Below are positions 1 through 6,668 of a stretch of 13,244 bases of DNA, one piece after another; within the stretch, counting starts at the first letter, position 1, and each line of letters starts with the position of its first letter. The notes below the pieces were generated by a model that saw nothing but the letters and a program-made list of their open reading frames with translations, ran no database searches and was not told the DNA's origin. This DNA is from Thiopontia sp964416755 (lineage in GTDB: Bacteria > Pseudomonadota > Gammaproteobacteria > GCF-002020875): assembly GCA_964416755.1 (NCBI GenBank), contig CAYQFH010000075.1:1-13244 (forward strand), given 5' to 3'. Both the position numbers and the translations under genes were made by a program.

Positions 1-1186
1 TGGAACCATCCTCACGCAGCTTGTAGATCGCTGCAACGGAGATACCATCCTTGGGTTGGAAGGAGATCACACTGTAACAGGTGTTGACGTAGGCTGGAGT
101 ACCCGGTGCATGGCCATTGATCGATGCGACCACGCCAGCTGCGCAGACCTTTGCCTCGGAGTTGGCGGCATAACCGGATTTCGGCATACCCTTGGCCTGA
201 CTTGCATCACCGATGACGTGAACATTCTTGCGAACCTTGGATTCGAAGGTGTGCAGATCAACCGGACACCAGCCAGAGTCATCGACCAAACCCGCAGTAA
301 ATGCGATCTTGCCCGCCTTCTGGTCAGGGATCACGTTGATGACATCAGCCTTGAAATCCTCTACCGCAGCAGAGACAGTCATCTCACCAGCATCGACCTC
401 TTCAATAGCGCCGCCTTCAGCTGCCTTGACCCAGGTGATCAGAGAGTTGTCAGTGCCATAGCCGTAGTGGTTCTTCCAGCCCTCCATGAACAGGCCGAAC
501 TTGGAGAACTTGTCCTTTGGATCCAGTACGATGATCTTGGACTTGGGCTTGTTATGCTTGAGATAGCCTGCAATCAGACTGGTACGCTCGTAAGGTCCAG
601 GAGGGCAGCGGAATGGGTTGCGTGGTGGGGCAATTACCACGGTACCGCCATCCTTCATCGCCTTCAGCTGATCATGCAGTAGCTGAGTTTGTGGACCGGC
701 TTTCCATGCATGTGGAATCTTGGTGTTGGCGATCTCCTCATTGTGGCCCTCCGCAAACTTGAAGTCGATACCCGGAGCCACTACGCAACGGTCAAAGGTG
801 TAGCTTTTGCCACTGGCAGTTGAGACGGCATTGTCACCGATATCGGTTACCGTGTCGTGTACGATATTGATTCCTTCGGCAGCCAACCCCTTGTAGCCAT
901 GTTCGAGGTAGTCGAGTTTGCGCTCGCCGGCAATCACGAAGTTACTCATGAAGCAGGTGTGGTAGGTTGGATTGGCTTCGATCAGGGTGACGTCGATTGC
1001 GGCATCCATTTTCTTGATATAGCGGGCAGCAGTTGCACCGCCCATACCGCCACCAACTACAACAACCTTGGCCTTGGCAGCAGATGCTGTAGAGGCATAC
1101 ATGGACATACCTGCAGTTGCTGCTGCAGCGGCACCACCGGAAACCTTGAGGAAGTCTCTGCGGTTAAATTTCTTTGAAACAGTCAT
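1..1186 (-). CDS. fccB: Flavocytochrome c sulfide dehydrogenase, flavoprotein subunit (partial, 3' end outside window)
   Basis: FAD subunit of periplasmic flavocytochrome c, which oxidises sulfide to sulfur and passes electrons to the FccA hemes. I translated 395 residues from the ATG at 1186. The reading frame is still open at base 1, so the C-terminus is missing (family about 430 residues). Residues 9-14 (RRDFLK) followed by an Ala-rich stretch ending ASA at 34-36 form a Tat signal, fitting export of a folded flavoprotein. VVVVGGGMGG (41-50) is the FAD-binding Rossmann loop and VHVIGDAS (322-329) is the second FAD motif. Cys194 in CPPGPYER and Cys370 in NTCYS match the redox disulfide of the family. 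Their 176-residue spacing equals that I recall for Cys161/Cys337 of the Allochromatium enzyme. An AAGGAGG site (1196-1202) overlaps the fccA stop codon 14 bp upstream, so the two genes are translationally close. SoxF-type homologues are the alternative, but the adjacent diheme partner favours FccB. Confidence 0.93.
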   Translation of the reverse strand, partial: MTVSKKFNRRDFLKVSGGAAAAATAGMSMYASTASAAKAKVVVVGGGMGGATAARYIKKMDAAIDVTLIEANPTYHTCFMSNFVIAGERKLDYLEHGYKGLAAEGINIVHDTVTDIGDNAVSTASGKSYTFDRCVVAPGIDFKFAEGHNEEIANTKIPHAWKAGPQTQLLHDQLKAMKDGGTVVIAPPRNPFRCPPGPYERTSLIAGYLKHNKPKSKIIVLDPKDKFSKFGLFMEGWKNHYGYGTDNSLITWVKAAEGGAIEEVDAGEMTVSAAVEDFKADVINVIPDQKAGKIAFTAGLVDDSGWCPVDLHTFESKVRKNVHVIGDASQAKGMPKSGYAANSEAKVCAAGVVASINGHAPGTPAYVNTCYSVISFQPKDGISVAAIYKLREDGS

Positions 1187-1200
1187 TCTGATAATCCTCC

Positions 1201-1866
1201 TTATTTCTGGCTGCCGTAGTACGCAATGATTGCGTTGAGGCCAGCGCGGCCTTCATTGGCCAACAGTGTCTCAACCTTCTTCTTCATCTTCTTGCTGATT
1301 GCGCGGTCGCCATTCATGAAGTCAGTCATGGTGTAGTGGAGATAGGGAGTCCACTGACCAGCCAGAATACCGGAATCATCCTCTGCGCTGGAGCCGCCAT
1401 CTGCATGGCACTTTTCACAGTACTTGTTGTGCAGTTTTTCACCCTTGGCGATATCAGCTGCGTTGGCAGGTTGAGCAGCGCCGACAAATTGGGTATTGGC
1501 GAAATGTGCGGACATCATGGCAATCTCCTCATCGGAGTAGCCCTTGGCTACACGACCCATGATGGTGGACTGAGTGTCTCCATCACGGAACTCTTCCATC
1601 GCCTCAACCAGATAGTCCTCGGACATTCCGGCAATGGATGGGGTGGCTGGCCCGTCACTGTTACCCGCTGTGCCGTGGCAGCCTTCACAGGTGCTTGCCA
1701 GCATTGCGCCAGAAGCGCCAGAGAGTGTTTTAACGGGAGCCTTCTTGGCTGCTGCTTTTGCAGCAGGTGCAGCTTTTGCAGTAGCCTTTTCAGCGGGTTG
1801 TTGTGCAGCACAGCCGACCAGTACAGCAGCGGCGAGTGCAGAGACTGCAAACGTCTTCAGTCGCAT
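1201..1866 (-). CDS. fccA: Diheme cytochrome c subunit of flavocytochrome c sulfide dehydrogenase, predicted lipoprotein
   Basis: Electron-accepting partner of FccB, 221 residues. Two heme-attachment motifs are visible, CEGCH (60-64) and CEKCH (150-154), so the protein has two cytochrome c domains. M104 and M194 are plausible axial ligands, each lying ahead of a helix with an aromatic end. The N-terminus is a hydrophobic signal ending LVGC with Cys19, a lipobox, rather than an ordinary signal peptidase I site. A low-complexity Ala/Lys/Pro linker (residues 20-47) then leads to the first heme domain. This suggests a membrane-tethered cytochrome, whereas the purple sulfur bacterial FccA I know is soluble. 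A strong AAGGAGG (1875-1881) sits 8 nt before the ATG and fixes the start. The gene is first in a fccA-fccB pair, and its promoter should lie in 1867-2100. Confidence 0.9.
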   Translation of the reverse strand: MRLKTFAVSALAAAVLVGCAAQQPAEKATAKAAPAAKAAAKKAPVKTLSGASGAMLASTCEGCHGTAGNSDGPATPSIAGMSEDYLVEAMEEFRDGDTQSTIMGRVAKGYSDEEIAMMSAHFANTQFVGAAQPANAADIAKGEKLHNKYCEKCHADGGSSAEDDSGILAGQWTPYLHYTMTDFMNGDRAISKKMKKKVETLLANEGRAGLNAIIAYYGSQK

Positions 1867-2100
1867 TGAGTGATCCTCCTTAGTTGTGATCGTTATAATC
1901 TATTCAATCTTTGCAGATGCCTTGTTTTGTCTAGAGATTGTTGGCGACTGCACTGCTAACGCAGGTTGAATAGCAGGCTATTCTGCATAGATTGTTACAT
2001 GGGTGCAACAGTTTATTTTATAGATTAGTAGGTTAGCAGCTTCTTATAAAGATTGATGGGCAGAGCGGGGTGTATGCTGATGCGGAGTCAGTGCTTTTTA
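1867..2100 (-). promoter_or_regulatory. Intergenic region upstream of fccA, presumed promoter region
   Basis: These 234 bp separate the SQR-like gene (ending at 2101) from fccA. They are clearly more A+T-rich than the genes on either side and hold no convincing ORF. I see a perfect inverted repeat at 1968-1983 and several A+T-rich -10-like strings on the minus strand (for example TATAAC about 30 bp before the fccA start), but no -35/-10 pair good enough to name a promoter. No intrinsic terminator with a T-run is seen after the SQR-like gene. Read-through from that gene into fccAB is therefore possible. Confidence 0.4.
1968..1983. repeat. Perfect 16-bp inverted repeat, possible operator
   Basis: GAATAG and CTATTC form two perfect 6-bp arms around a 4-bp spacer (CAGG). 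The repeat lies about 100 bp upstream of the fccA start. Position and symmetry fit a dimeric regulator site for fccAB. I do not recognise the motif as that of a particular sulfide-responsive regulator, and a chance palindrome cannot be excluded. Confidence 0.35.
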
Positions 2101-3240
2101 CTATCGAATCCCACGCAGATAGAGCTTCTCGAACAGCAGTTTTGCCCAGTGGAAGAGACGACATTTGAAGACAATGGCGCGCTTCATGTCGCGGTAGACC
2201 AGCACACCGGTAGAGATAGAGTCGACAATGCAGATCAGCTCCACCTTGAACTCATTCTTTTCCGGGTGACCGGCCATATCGGAGAGCATATTCTTGACCG
2301 CCGCTTCAGCCTGCAGATCGGCCATATGGGCCTGCTTCGGCAGCCATTCCGGACCGGGAAAACTGCCACTGTCACCCGCTACATAGATCTCGGGGTGGTC
2401 CTCAATGCGCCCCCCCTTGTCGGCCTGAATAAAGCCACCGGGCGAGAGGGGCAGGCCACTCTCCTGTAGCCATGCGGGGCCGGTCAATCCCGGCATGAAC
2501 AGGGTAAGATCGCTGTCGAACTCTCCCCCTTCGGTCATCACCTTGTCAGCAGTGATCCCCTTCATCTTGTGACCAAGATGGGTCTCGATCCCTCGCTTCG
2601 CCATCTCCTTGAGTAGCCCCTTGACCGCATTGGGGCCCATGCGTTTACCGGGCTCTGGTGCAGGGCTGAAGAAGGTGAGTTTGAATTTATCGCGTCGGCC
2701 CTGTTTGCGCAGCAGGGTATCGATGCCGTAGAGGAACTCAAAGACTGGACCACCCCGCATCGCAGCCGGTTCGTTGGGGTTGCCGGCAAAGCCCATTGCA
2801 ATGGCTCCACCATCCATTGCAGCCAGACGGTCACGGATCTGCTCGCCAGCAGCAATGCCGTCACAAGGGATAATGGCATGCTCTTTGATACCAGGTAGCT
2901 TCTGGATAAAACGGGCGCCACTGGCGACCAGTAATCGATCATAACTCACATCGCCGTTACTGGTGATTACCTGCTTCTCTGCACTATTGAGTCCGGTCAC
3001 GCTGCCCTGGAAGTGGCGCACATTGAAGCGGGCAAAGAAGTTCTCCAGCGGAATCTCAAGATCCTCACGACTACGCAAACCGGAGGGGATCCAGATAGTG
3101 CTGGGGAGATAGGCGAAGGTGGTTTGTGGAGAGATCAGGGTGATCGAGCCACTAAAGCTCTGTTTACGCAGGCTCTTGATCGCGGTCAGTGCGGCAAAAC
3201 CGGCACCGATAATGACAATCTGCTCTCCATTCGATCCCAT
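2101..3240 (-). CDS. Sulfide:quinone oxidoreductase-like FAD-dependent flavoprotein
   Basis: 379-residue flavoprotein of the SQR/FCSD/NDH-2 superfamily. IVIIGAGFAA (8-17) is the N-terminal FAD Rossmann loop, with no signal peptide. EIYVAGDSG (284-292) is the second FAD motif. The C-terminal stretch (about 360-379, with FHWAKLLFEK) is an amphipathic helix like those that dock SQRs on the membrane. True SQRs carry three redox cysteines. Here Cys126 (PCDG) and Cys337 (LICIVD) are in plausible places, but the central region, which in SQR reads roughly C-x-G-P-x-Y-E, is AAMRGGPVFEF (159-169) and has no Cys. Sulfide oxidation by the canonical trisulfide route is therefore uncertain. A divergent SQR type or another quinone-reducing dehydrogenase is possible. 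The gene starts 9 bp after the TlpA-like gene, and its GGAG ribosome site abuts that stop codon, so it is last in the thiS-thiG-trmB-tlpA cluster. fccAB follows downstream. Confidence 0.78.
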   Translation of the reverse strand: MGSNGEQIVIIGAGFAALTAIKSLRKQSFSGSITLISPQTTFAYLPSTIWIPSGLRSREDLEIPLENFFARFNVRHFQGSVTGLNSAEKQVITSNGDVSYDRLLVASGARFIQKLPGIKEHAIIPCDGIAAGEQIRDRLAAMDGGAIAMGFAGNPNEPAAMRGGPVFEFLYGIDTLLRKQGRRDKFKLTFFSPAPEPGKRMGPNAVKGLLKEMAKRGIETHLGHKMKGITADKVMTEGGEFDSDLTLFMPGLTGPAWLQESGLPLSPGGFIQADKGGRIEDHPEIYVAGDSGSFPGPEWLPKQAHMADLQAEAAVKNMLSDMAGHPEKNEFKVELICIVDSISTGVLVYRDMKRAIVFKCRLFHWAKLLFEKLYLRGIR

Positions 3241-3249
3241 GATGCTCTC

Positions 3250-3840
3250 CTAGATAAGTGGTTTGATTTTCTGTTCGAATACCGGTCGATCCAGTTGACC
3301 GCGATGAATGTAGCGAATTTCCCCCTGACGATCAATCACTACCGAGTAGGGGAGAACCTGTGCCCTGTTGCCCCAATGTGACATCATCTCTGGATCGGTG
3401 GCAATCAGTACCGGGTAGTTGATCCCCATCTCGTCATAATAGGTTTTGATACGCTGCGGATCATCAATACCGATCCCGATGATCTGGAAGCCAGACTCCT
3501 CATACTCCGCCTGATACTCCATGAATTCGGGAATTTCATACTTGCAGGGAGGGCACCAGGTGGCCCAGAAGTTGAGCAGAATCACCTTGCCCTTCCAGTC
3601 ACTGAGAGTGCGGGTTGCCCCCTCGGTATCCTGCAGGGCGAACGGGGGAAGTTCCCAGGCATTGGAGATGCCGCCATCCAGTGTGGTCTGCGCAGCTTTG
3701 CTGGAATTCGCTCCGTCATCGGCACCAGAGAGTGATTTGCCTAGATTAAATAGCAGAACAATGGCAACCGCAACAGCTGAGAGGCCCAGTGCTACGACAA
3801 AAGGGTGATGCTGTTGTAACCGTTTTTTCAATTCACTCAT
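3250..3840 (-). CDS. Membrane-anchored thioredoxin-fold protein, TlpA/ResA family
   Basis: 196 residues. One hydrophobic segment (about 14-32) serves as an uncleaved anchor or signal, so the C-terminal domain faces the periplasm. The active site is WCPPC (Trp95, Cys96, Cys99), preceded by LLNFWAT, and the cis-proline is Pro164 in VLPYSVV. This is the TlpA/ResA/DsbE-type arrangement, a disulfide reductase used in cytochrome c maturation or in reducing specific periplasmic thiols. The exact partner cannot be read from sequence. The start codon overlaps the trmB stop (ATGA), and the SQR-like gene follows after 9 bp, so expression is coupled to both. Its place beside sulfide-oxidation genes suggests that it keeps cytochrome heme-binding cysteines or sulfur-carrying thiols reduced, which is an inference. 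Confidence 0.85.
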   Translation of the reverse strand: MSELKKRLQQHHPFVVALGLSAVAVAIVLLFNLGKSLSGADDGANSSKAAQTTLDGGISNAWELPPFALQDTEGATRTLSDWKGKVILLNFWATWCPPCKYEIPEFMEYQAEYEESGFQIIGIGIDDPQRIKTYYDEMGINYPVLIATDPEMMSHWGNRAQVLPYSVVIDRQGEIRYIHRGQLDRPVFEQKIKPLI

Positions 3841-4523
3841 GATCGCTTCTCAAACAGTAGATCCCACACCCCATGACCCAACCGCAGGCCGCGCTTTTCG
3901 AACTTGGTGATGGGACGGCTCTCCGGGCGTGGAGCAAATTGGCCGACGCCAGCATGGTTGCTGAACCCATCGGCGCTGCTCATGACCTCCATCATCCACT
4001 CTGCGTATTCCTCCCAGTCGGTGGCCAGATGGAAGATGCCGCCCGGCTTAAGGCAGCGCCTCACCATCTCTACAAAATCCGGCTGAATGATGCGTCGTTT
4101 GTGGTGACGCTTCTTGTGCCAGGGGTCGGGAAAGAAGAGCATCACCGTATCGAGACAGCACTCTGGCAGCTGCTGTTTCAGCACCTCAACTGCATCATGC
4201 TTGAGCAGGCGGATATTGTGAAGACTGTTTTTATCAATCTCATCCAGCAGGCGACCCACACCGGGACGGTGTACCTCTATGCCGATATAGTCTTCATCGG
4301 GATGGATGGATGCCAATTCAAACAGCGCATGCCCCATGCCGAAGCCAATCTCCATATGGAGTGGTGCCTCACGACCAAACAGTGTGGAGGGGACAATTCC
4401 GGTTCCCGGTTCAATGCCAAATTCTGGCCATAGTTGATCCAGTGAGCGTTGCTGGCTGGGGGTCATTCGCCCCTCGCGTCGCACAAAGGAACGGATATGA
4501 CGCATCTTCTCAGGAGAGACCAC
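3837..4523 (-). CDS. trmB: tRNA (guanine-N7-)-methyltransferase
   Basis: Cytoplasmic SAM-dependent enzyme that makes m7G46 in the variable loop of tRNAs. 228 residues, normal for the family. HIRSFVRREGRMT (9-21) is the typical N-terminus. LHMEIGFGMGHAL (55-67) is the SAM-binding glycine loop. FFPDPWHKKRHHKRR (130-144) is the family signature for catalysis and tRNA binding. LATDWEEYAEWM (166-177) and PITKFEKRG (204-212) complete the conserved set. The start is GTG at 4523, because the frame is closed by a stop 27 bp upstream. An ATG at residue 7 (4505) is an alternative start. The gene lies 53 bp after thiG and overlaps the TlpA-like gene by 4 bp. The thiS-thiG-trmB order is common in gammaproteobacteria (family knowledge). 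Confidence 0.96.
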   Translation of the reverse strand: MVSPEKMRHIRSFVRREGRMTPSQQRSLDQLWPEFGIEPGTGIVPSTLFGREAPLHMEIGFGMGHALFELASIHPDEDYIGIEVHRPGVGRLLDEIDKNSLHNIRLLKHDAVEVLKQQLPECCLDTVMLFFPDPWHKKRHHKRRIIQPDFVEMVRRCLKPGGIFHLATDWEEYAEWMMEVMSSADGFSNHAGVGQFAPRPESRPITKFEKRGLRLGHGVWDLLFEKRS

Positions 4524-4576
4524 AATCTTACCTAGTAGAAAAGGCGCCTATAAAACAGTAATGCTAGAGATGCTTT

Positions 4577-5359
4577 TTAGAAGAAGGTGCCATCAATGGG
4601 GGATGATGCACTGGCATACGCCTTCTTCGGCATACGACCGGCAAGGAAGGCCTCACGGCCCGCCTCAATCCCCTTCTTCATCGCTGAAGCCATCAGCACA
4701 GGATCCTTGGCAGCGGCGATGGCGGTATTCATCAAAACGCCATCGCACCCCAGCTCCATCGCAATAGCTGCATCTGAAGCGGTACCGACACCGGCATCAA
4801 CCAGAATAGGGACGTTGGCACTCTCGATGATCATGCGGATGTTGTGCGGATTGCGGATACCCAGCCCGGAGCCGATCGGTGCTGCCAGCGGCATCACTGC
4901 CACACAGCCCATCTCCTCCAGGCGCTTGGCGATCAGCGGGTCATCACTGGTGTAGACCATCACATCGAAGTTGTCCTTGACCAGGATCTCTGCCGCCTCC
5001 AACGTAGCGGTAATGTCGGGGTAGAGGGTCTTCTCATCACCCAGTACCTCCAGCTTGACCAGATTGTGCCCATCCAGCAGCTCGCGTGCCAGACGGCAGG
5101 TGCGCACCGCATCCTCTGTAGTAAAGCAACCTGCGGTATTGGGGAGGATGGTGTACTTCTCCGGTGGAATTGCATCCAGCAGGTTGGGTTCATCGGGGTT
5201 CTGGCCGATGTTGGAACGGCGGATGGCCACAGTGACAATCTCGGCCCCACTCGCTTCGGTGGCAAGGCGGGTCTCTTCCAGATCCTTGTATTTCCCGGAG
5301 CCGACCAGCAGACGGGATTGGTATTCGGTTCCGGCAATGGTAAAGGTATCGTTGGACAT
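4577..5359 (-). CDS. thiG: Thiazole synthase
   Basis: Makes the thiazole phosphate of thiamine from 1-deoxyxylulose 5-phosphate, dehydroglycine or iminoglycine, and ThiS thiocarboxylate. 260 residues, a full-length TIM barrel. YQSRLLVGSGKY (13-24) is the N-terminal signature. Lys102 in LVKLEVLGD is the Schiff-base lysine. PLAAPIGSGLGI and VDAGVGTASDAA are the conserved glycine-rich and phosphate-binding loops. The gene ends normally with a short tail (PIDGTFF). It follows thiS by 32 bp. AAGGA lies about 13 nt before the ATG, a rather long spacing. ThiF, ThiH or ThiO are not in the window and must be encoded elsewhere. Confidence 0.97.
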   Translation of the reverse strand: MSNDTFTIAGTEYQSRLLVGSGKYKDLEETRLATEASGAEIVTVAIRRSNIGQNPDEPNLLDAIPPEKYTILPNTAGCFTTEDAVRTCRLARELLDGHNLVKLEVLGDEKTLYPDITATLEAAEILVKDNFDVMVYTSDDPLIAKRLEEMGCVAVMPLAAPIGSGLGIRNPHNIRMIIESANVPILVDAGVGTASDAAIAMELGCDGVLMNTAIAAAKDPVLMASAMKKGIEAGREAFLAGRMPKKAYASASSPIDGTFF

Positions 5360-5391
5360 GGTTCTGCTGTTCCTTGAATTTTGAATTGTAG

Positions 5392-5598
5392 TTATCGGTT
5401 ACCGCCACCAATGGCGTGGACAATCTCCACCCGATCTCCCTCGTTGAGGGGCTGTGCCGCATAGCTGCTACGCGGCAGGATCTCCAGATTCACCTCCATC
5501 GCAATTCGCTTTTCACCCAACTGCAGTGATTCCACCAGATCGGCAGCGGTTGCTCCGTCAGCCAGAGTATAGGGATCGCCATTTAACTGAATGACCAT
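5392..5598 (-). CDS. thiS: Sulfur carrier protein ThiS
   Basis: Ubiquitin-like carrier that receives sulfur as a C-terminal Gly-Gly thiocarboxylate and delivers it to ThiG. 68 residues with the family N-terminus (VIQLNGDPYTL), the middle PRSSYA and the tail DRVEIVHAIGGG. The codons after the glycines are AAC CGA TAA, so the encoded protein ends GGGNR rather than GG. As written, the two extra residues would block adenylation of the terminal glycine unless they are removed. No clear Shine-Dalgarno is seen before the ATG, which is the only start that keeps the full fold. It is the first gene of the thiSG-trmB cluster, with a promoter candidate at 5647-5675. Confidence 0.93.
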   Translation of the reverse strand: MVIQLNGDPYTLADGATAADLVESLQLGEKRIAMEVNLEILPRSSYAAQPLNEGDRVEIVHAIGGGNR

Positions 5599-5646
5599 GG
5601 TTATTGAAAAGTTTGGAGTGTCTTTGAAGTTATGGAGGAGGCAGGG

Positions 5647-5675
5647 ATTGTCGTTGTATCATCTGACGCTGTCAA
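5647..5675 (-). promoter_or_regulatory. Candidate sigma-70 promoter of the thiS cluster
   Basis: On the minus strand TTGACA (5670-5675, perfect -35) is followed by a 17-bp spacer and GACAAT (5647-5652, 4/6 match to the -10). Transcription would start near 5640, giving a leader of about 40 nt before thiS. That is too short for a TPP riboswitch, and I see no TPP-aptamer consensus in it. The promoter has not been confirmed. Confidence 0.5.
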
Positions 5676-5691
5676 TGACGGAGAGTTCCGG

Positions 5692-5717
5692 GCAGGCATG
5701 ACAATTGCCATGCCTGC
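5692..5717. repeat. 9-bp perfect inverted repeat between the NTF2-fold gene and thiS
   Basis: GCAGGCATG and CATGCCTGC are perfect complementary arms around an 8-bp loop. The repeat lies about 40 bp downstream of the 5758-6123 gene and just upstream of the thiS promoter candidate. It could end transcription of the former or act as an operator for the latter. It has no T-run on either side, so it is not a standard intrinsic terminator. Confidence 0.5.
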
Positions 5718-5757
5718 TTCATGCAGTCAGCCACCTCTGGCTACTTGGTAGACAGCG

Positions 5758-6123
5758 TTACTCCGGCATCTGCGAAGAGTGGTGCTCCACAATCTTCCAG
5801 TTCTGGCCGTTCCAGCGGTATACGAAGGTGTAGCGTGCTTGAACGACAGCTCCATCCTTGAAAGTAAAGGTGTAGACGCCGGAGTTGATGGCAACATCAC
5901 CAAAGGTGCGGATATTGGCCTCGTCGATCTTGCCGACCGGTCCCTTGGCAAGGAAGTGGATGAAATAGTCCTCGATCTCCTCGTGGTTGTGGCGAACCTT
6001 GTTGGAGACGGTGGGTAGCAGGATGCCGTTGGTCTCATAGAGTGCAGCAACCTGTTTGGGGTCTCCTGTCTGCAAAGCGCTGTTCCACTCCTCAAAGAGT
6101 GCTGCAATTTCATTGGTGCTCAT
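5758..6123 (-). CDS. Small NTF2-like fold protein (SgcJ/EcaC or CaMKII-association-domain type)
   Basis: 121-residue soluble protein with no signal or membrane segment. The opening MSTNEIAALFEEWNSALQTG, the motif YETNGILLPT, the alternating strands (GVYTFTF, ARYTFVYRW) and the end WKIVEHHSSQMPE are typical of the small cone-shaped NTF2-like families that include SgcJ/EcaC and CaMKII association domains. Such proteins bind small ligands or dimerise, and the function here cannot be deduced. The start at 6123 is chosen over an upstream ATG at 6192 because AAGGAG (6131-6136) sits 7 nt before it and family similarity begins there. The gene stands alone, about 160 bp before thiS on the same strand. 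Confidence 0.72.
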   Translation of the reverse strand: MSTNEIAALFEEWNSALQTGDPKQVAALYETNGILLPTVSNKVRHNHEEIEDYFIHFLAKGPVGKIDEANIRTFGDVAINSGVYTFTFKDGAVVQARYTFVYRWNGQNWKIVEHHSSQMPE

Positions 6124-6130
6124 GTTTGAT

Positions 6131-6136
6131 CTCCTT
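6131..6136 (-). promoter_or_regulatory. Ribosome binding site deciding the start of the NTF2-like gene
   Basis: AAGGAG on the minus strand, 7 nt before the ATG at 6123. It argues against the longer frame starting at 6192, whose first 23 residues lack family character. Confidence 0.65.
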
Positions 6137-6446
6137 TTCAAAACAGTGGCAGGTAGTATCACAACAAATCGGTGGCGCTTGATGAATATCACGCCGCTGA
6201 TCTGTATGACTTATGAATGGTTGGTAATTTAAGGGGTATTGTGAACCGGTTTTGCAGCAGTCACATCATCAAAAATCTGTTGAGGGGACAATGAGCTTTT
6301 ATAGCGCATCGATTACTGGTTGCAGTATCCCAGTTTTTTCATGAGGTTATGATGGAGCCTTTGTGGTGAGGGACTTTCACTGTAAATAAACGCTTGTCAG
6401 GGTATGCCTCTTTTTCGTACAGTTCTCTGCAGCCCAAGTTGGCTGT
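6137..6446. other. Non-coding stretch between the NTF2-like gene and the tRNA gene
   Basis: I find no convincing gene here. It should contain the minus-strand promoter of the NTF2-like gene. A TGTGATACT extended -10-like string on the minus strand, at 6155-6163, is the best but weak candidate. It also holds the plus-strand promoter of the tRNA gene. A reading frame on the minus strand (6339-6521) runs antisense through the tRNA and is rejected. Confidence 0.5.
6394..6423 (+). promoter_or_regulatory. Candidate promoter of the tRNA-Gly gene
   Basis: TTGTCA (6394-6399, 5/6 match to the -35) and TACAGT (6418-6423, 4/6 match to the -10) are separated by 18 bp. The start would be about 15-17 bp before the mature tRNA 5' end. 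Spacing and position are reasonable, but the -10 is weak. Confidence 0.4.
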
Positions 6447-6520
6447 GCGGGTATCGTATATCGGTATTACCTTGGCTTCCCAAGCCAATGAGACGGGTTC
6501 GACTCCCGTTACCCGCTCCA
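6447..6520 (+). tRNA. tRNA-Gly (anticodon CCC)
   Basis: 74 nt with encoded CCA. Acceptor GCGGGTA pairs perfectly with TACCCGC. The anticodon stem is TTGGC/GCCAA with loop TTCCCAA, giving anticodon CCC. The T arm is ACGGG, loop TTCGACT, CCCGT. The variable loop is TGAG and the discriminator base is T. The D stem has three good pairs (GTA/TAC) and a T-T mismatch in the fourth. The gene reads glycine GGG codons. Its 3' part is repeated imperfectly 3.3 kb downstream, which suggests that it served as an integration target. Confidence 0.95.
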
Positions 6521-6524
6521 ATTT
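6497..6524 (+). repeat. Direct repeat, left copy (3' end of tRNA-Gly), att-like
   Basis: The last 24 nt of the tRNA gene plus four following bases match 9811-9838 at 24 of 28 positions, and all four differences are transitions. The repeat covers the T loop, the 3' T stem, the 3' acceptor strand and CCA, a common place for integrase attachment cores. Confidence 0.55.
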
Positions 6525-6564
6525 ATCTCACAGTTACGCCTTTTCTATTGCCGTGGCTTGACCC

Positions 6565-6656
6565 ACGTATGAAGCTTGCGAACGTTAACCCCGAATCGTC
6601 AGGATCGTTACATCAAACTCGTCGACAACTGATCTGATCATATCAGAGGTAGCTGG
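6565..6656 (+). repeat. 92-bp inverted repeat, left copy
   Basis: Matches the reverse complement of 9715-9808. The first 52 bp agree at 47 positions and the last 32 bp at 30. An unalignable patch of 8 bp (left) versus 10 bp (right) lies between them. A small internal hairpin, TCTGAT-CAT-ATCAGA (6633-6647), sits in the inner part of the repeat. The two copies point in opposite directions and enclose the histidine kinase gene. No target-site duplication is seen at their outer edges. Confidence 0.85.
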
Positions 6657-6668
6657 AGTGGTAAGGGT

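Noticed and set aside
56..1177. Plus-strand frames opposite fccB
   Set aside because: They are shadows of the conserved fccB frame, with no family resemblance and no ribosome sites.
1336..1873. Plus-strand Cys/Ala-rich frames opposite fccA
   Set aside because: Their composition comes from the Ala/Lys-rich linker and heme domains of fccA read in antisense.
5599..5757. Possible TPP riboswitch ahead of thiS
   Set aside because: No thi-box consensus is visible, and the likely leader after the promoter candidate is only about 40 nt.
6339..6521. 60-codon minus-strand frame beginning MERVTGVEPVSLAW
   Set aside because: It is the antisense translation of the tRNA-Gly gene. Such frames recur wherever this type of tRNA occurs and are not genes.
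6551..6567. CGTGG/CCACG hairpin just after the tRNA gene as its terminator
   Set aside because: The stem is only 5 bp, and no T-run follows on the plus strand.
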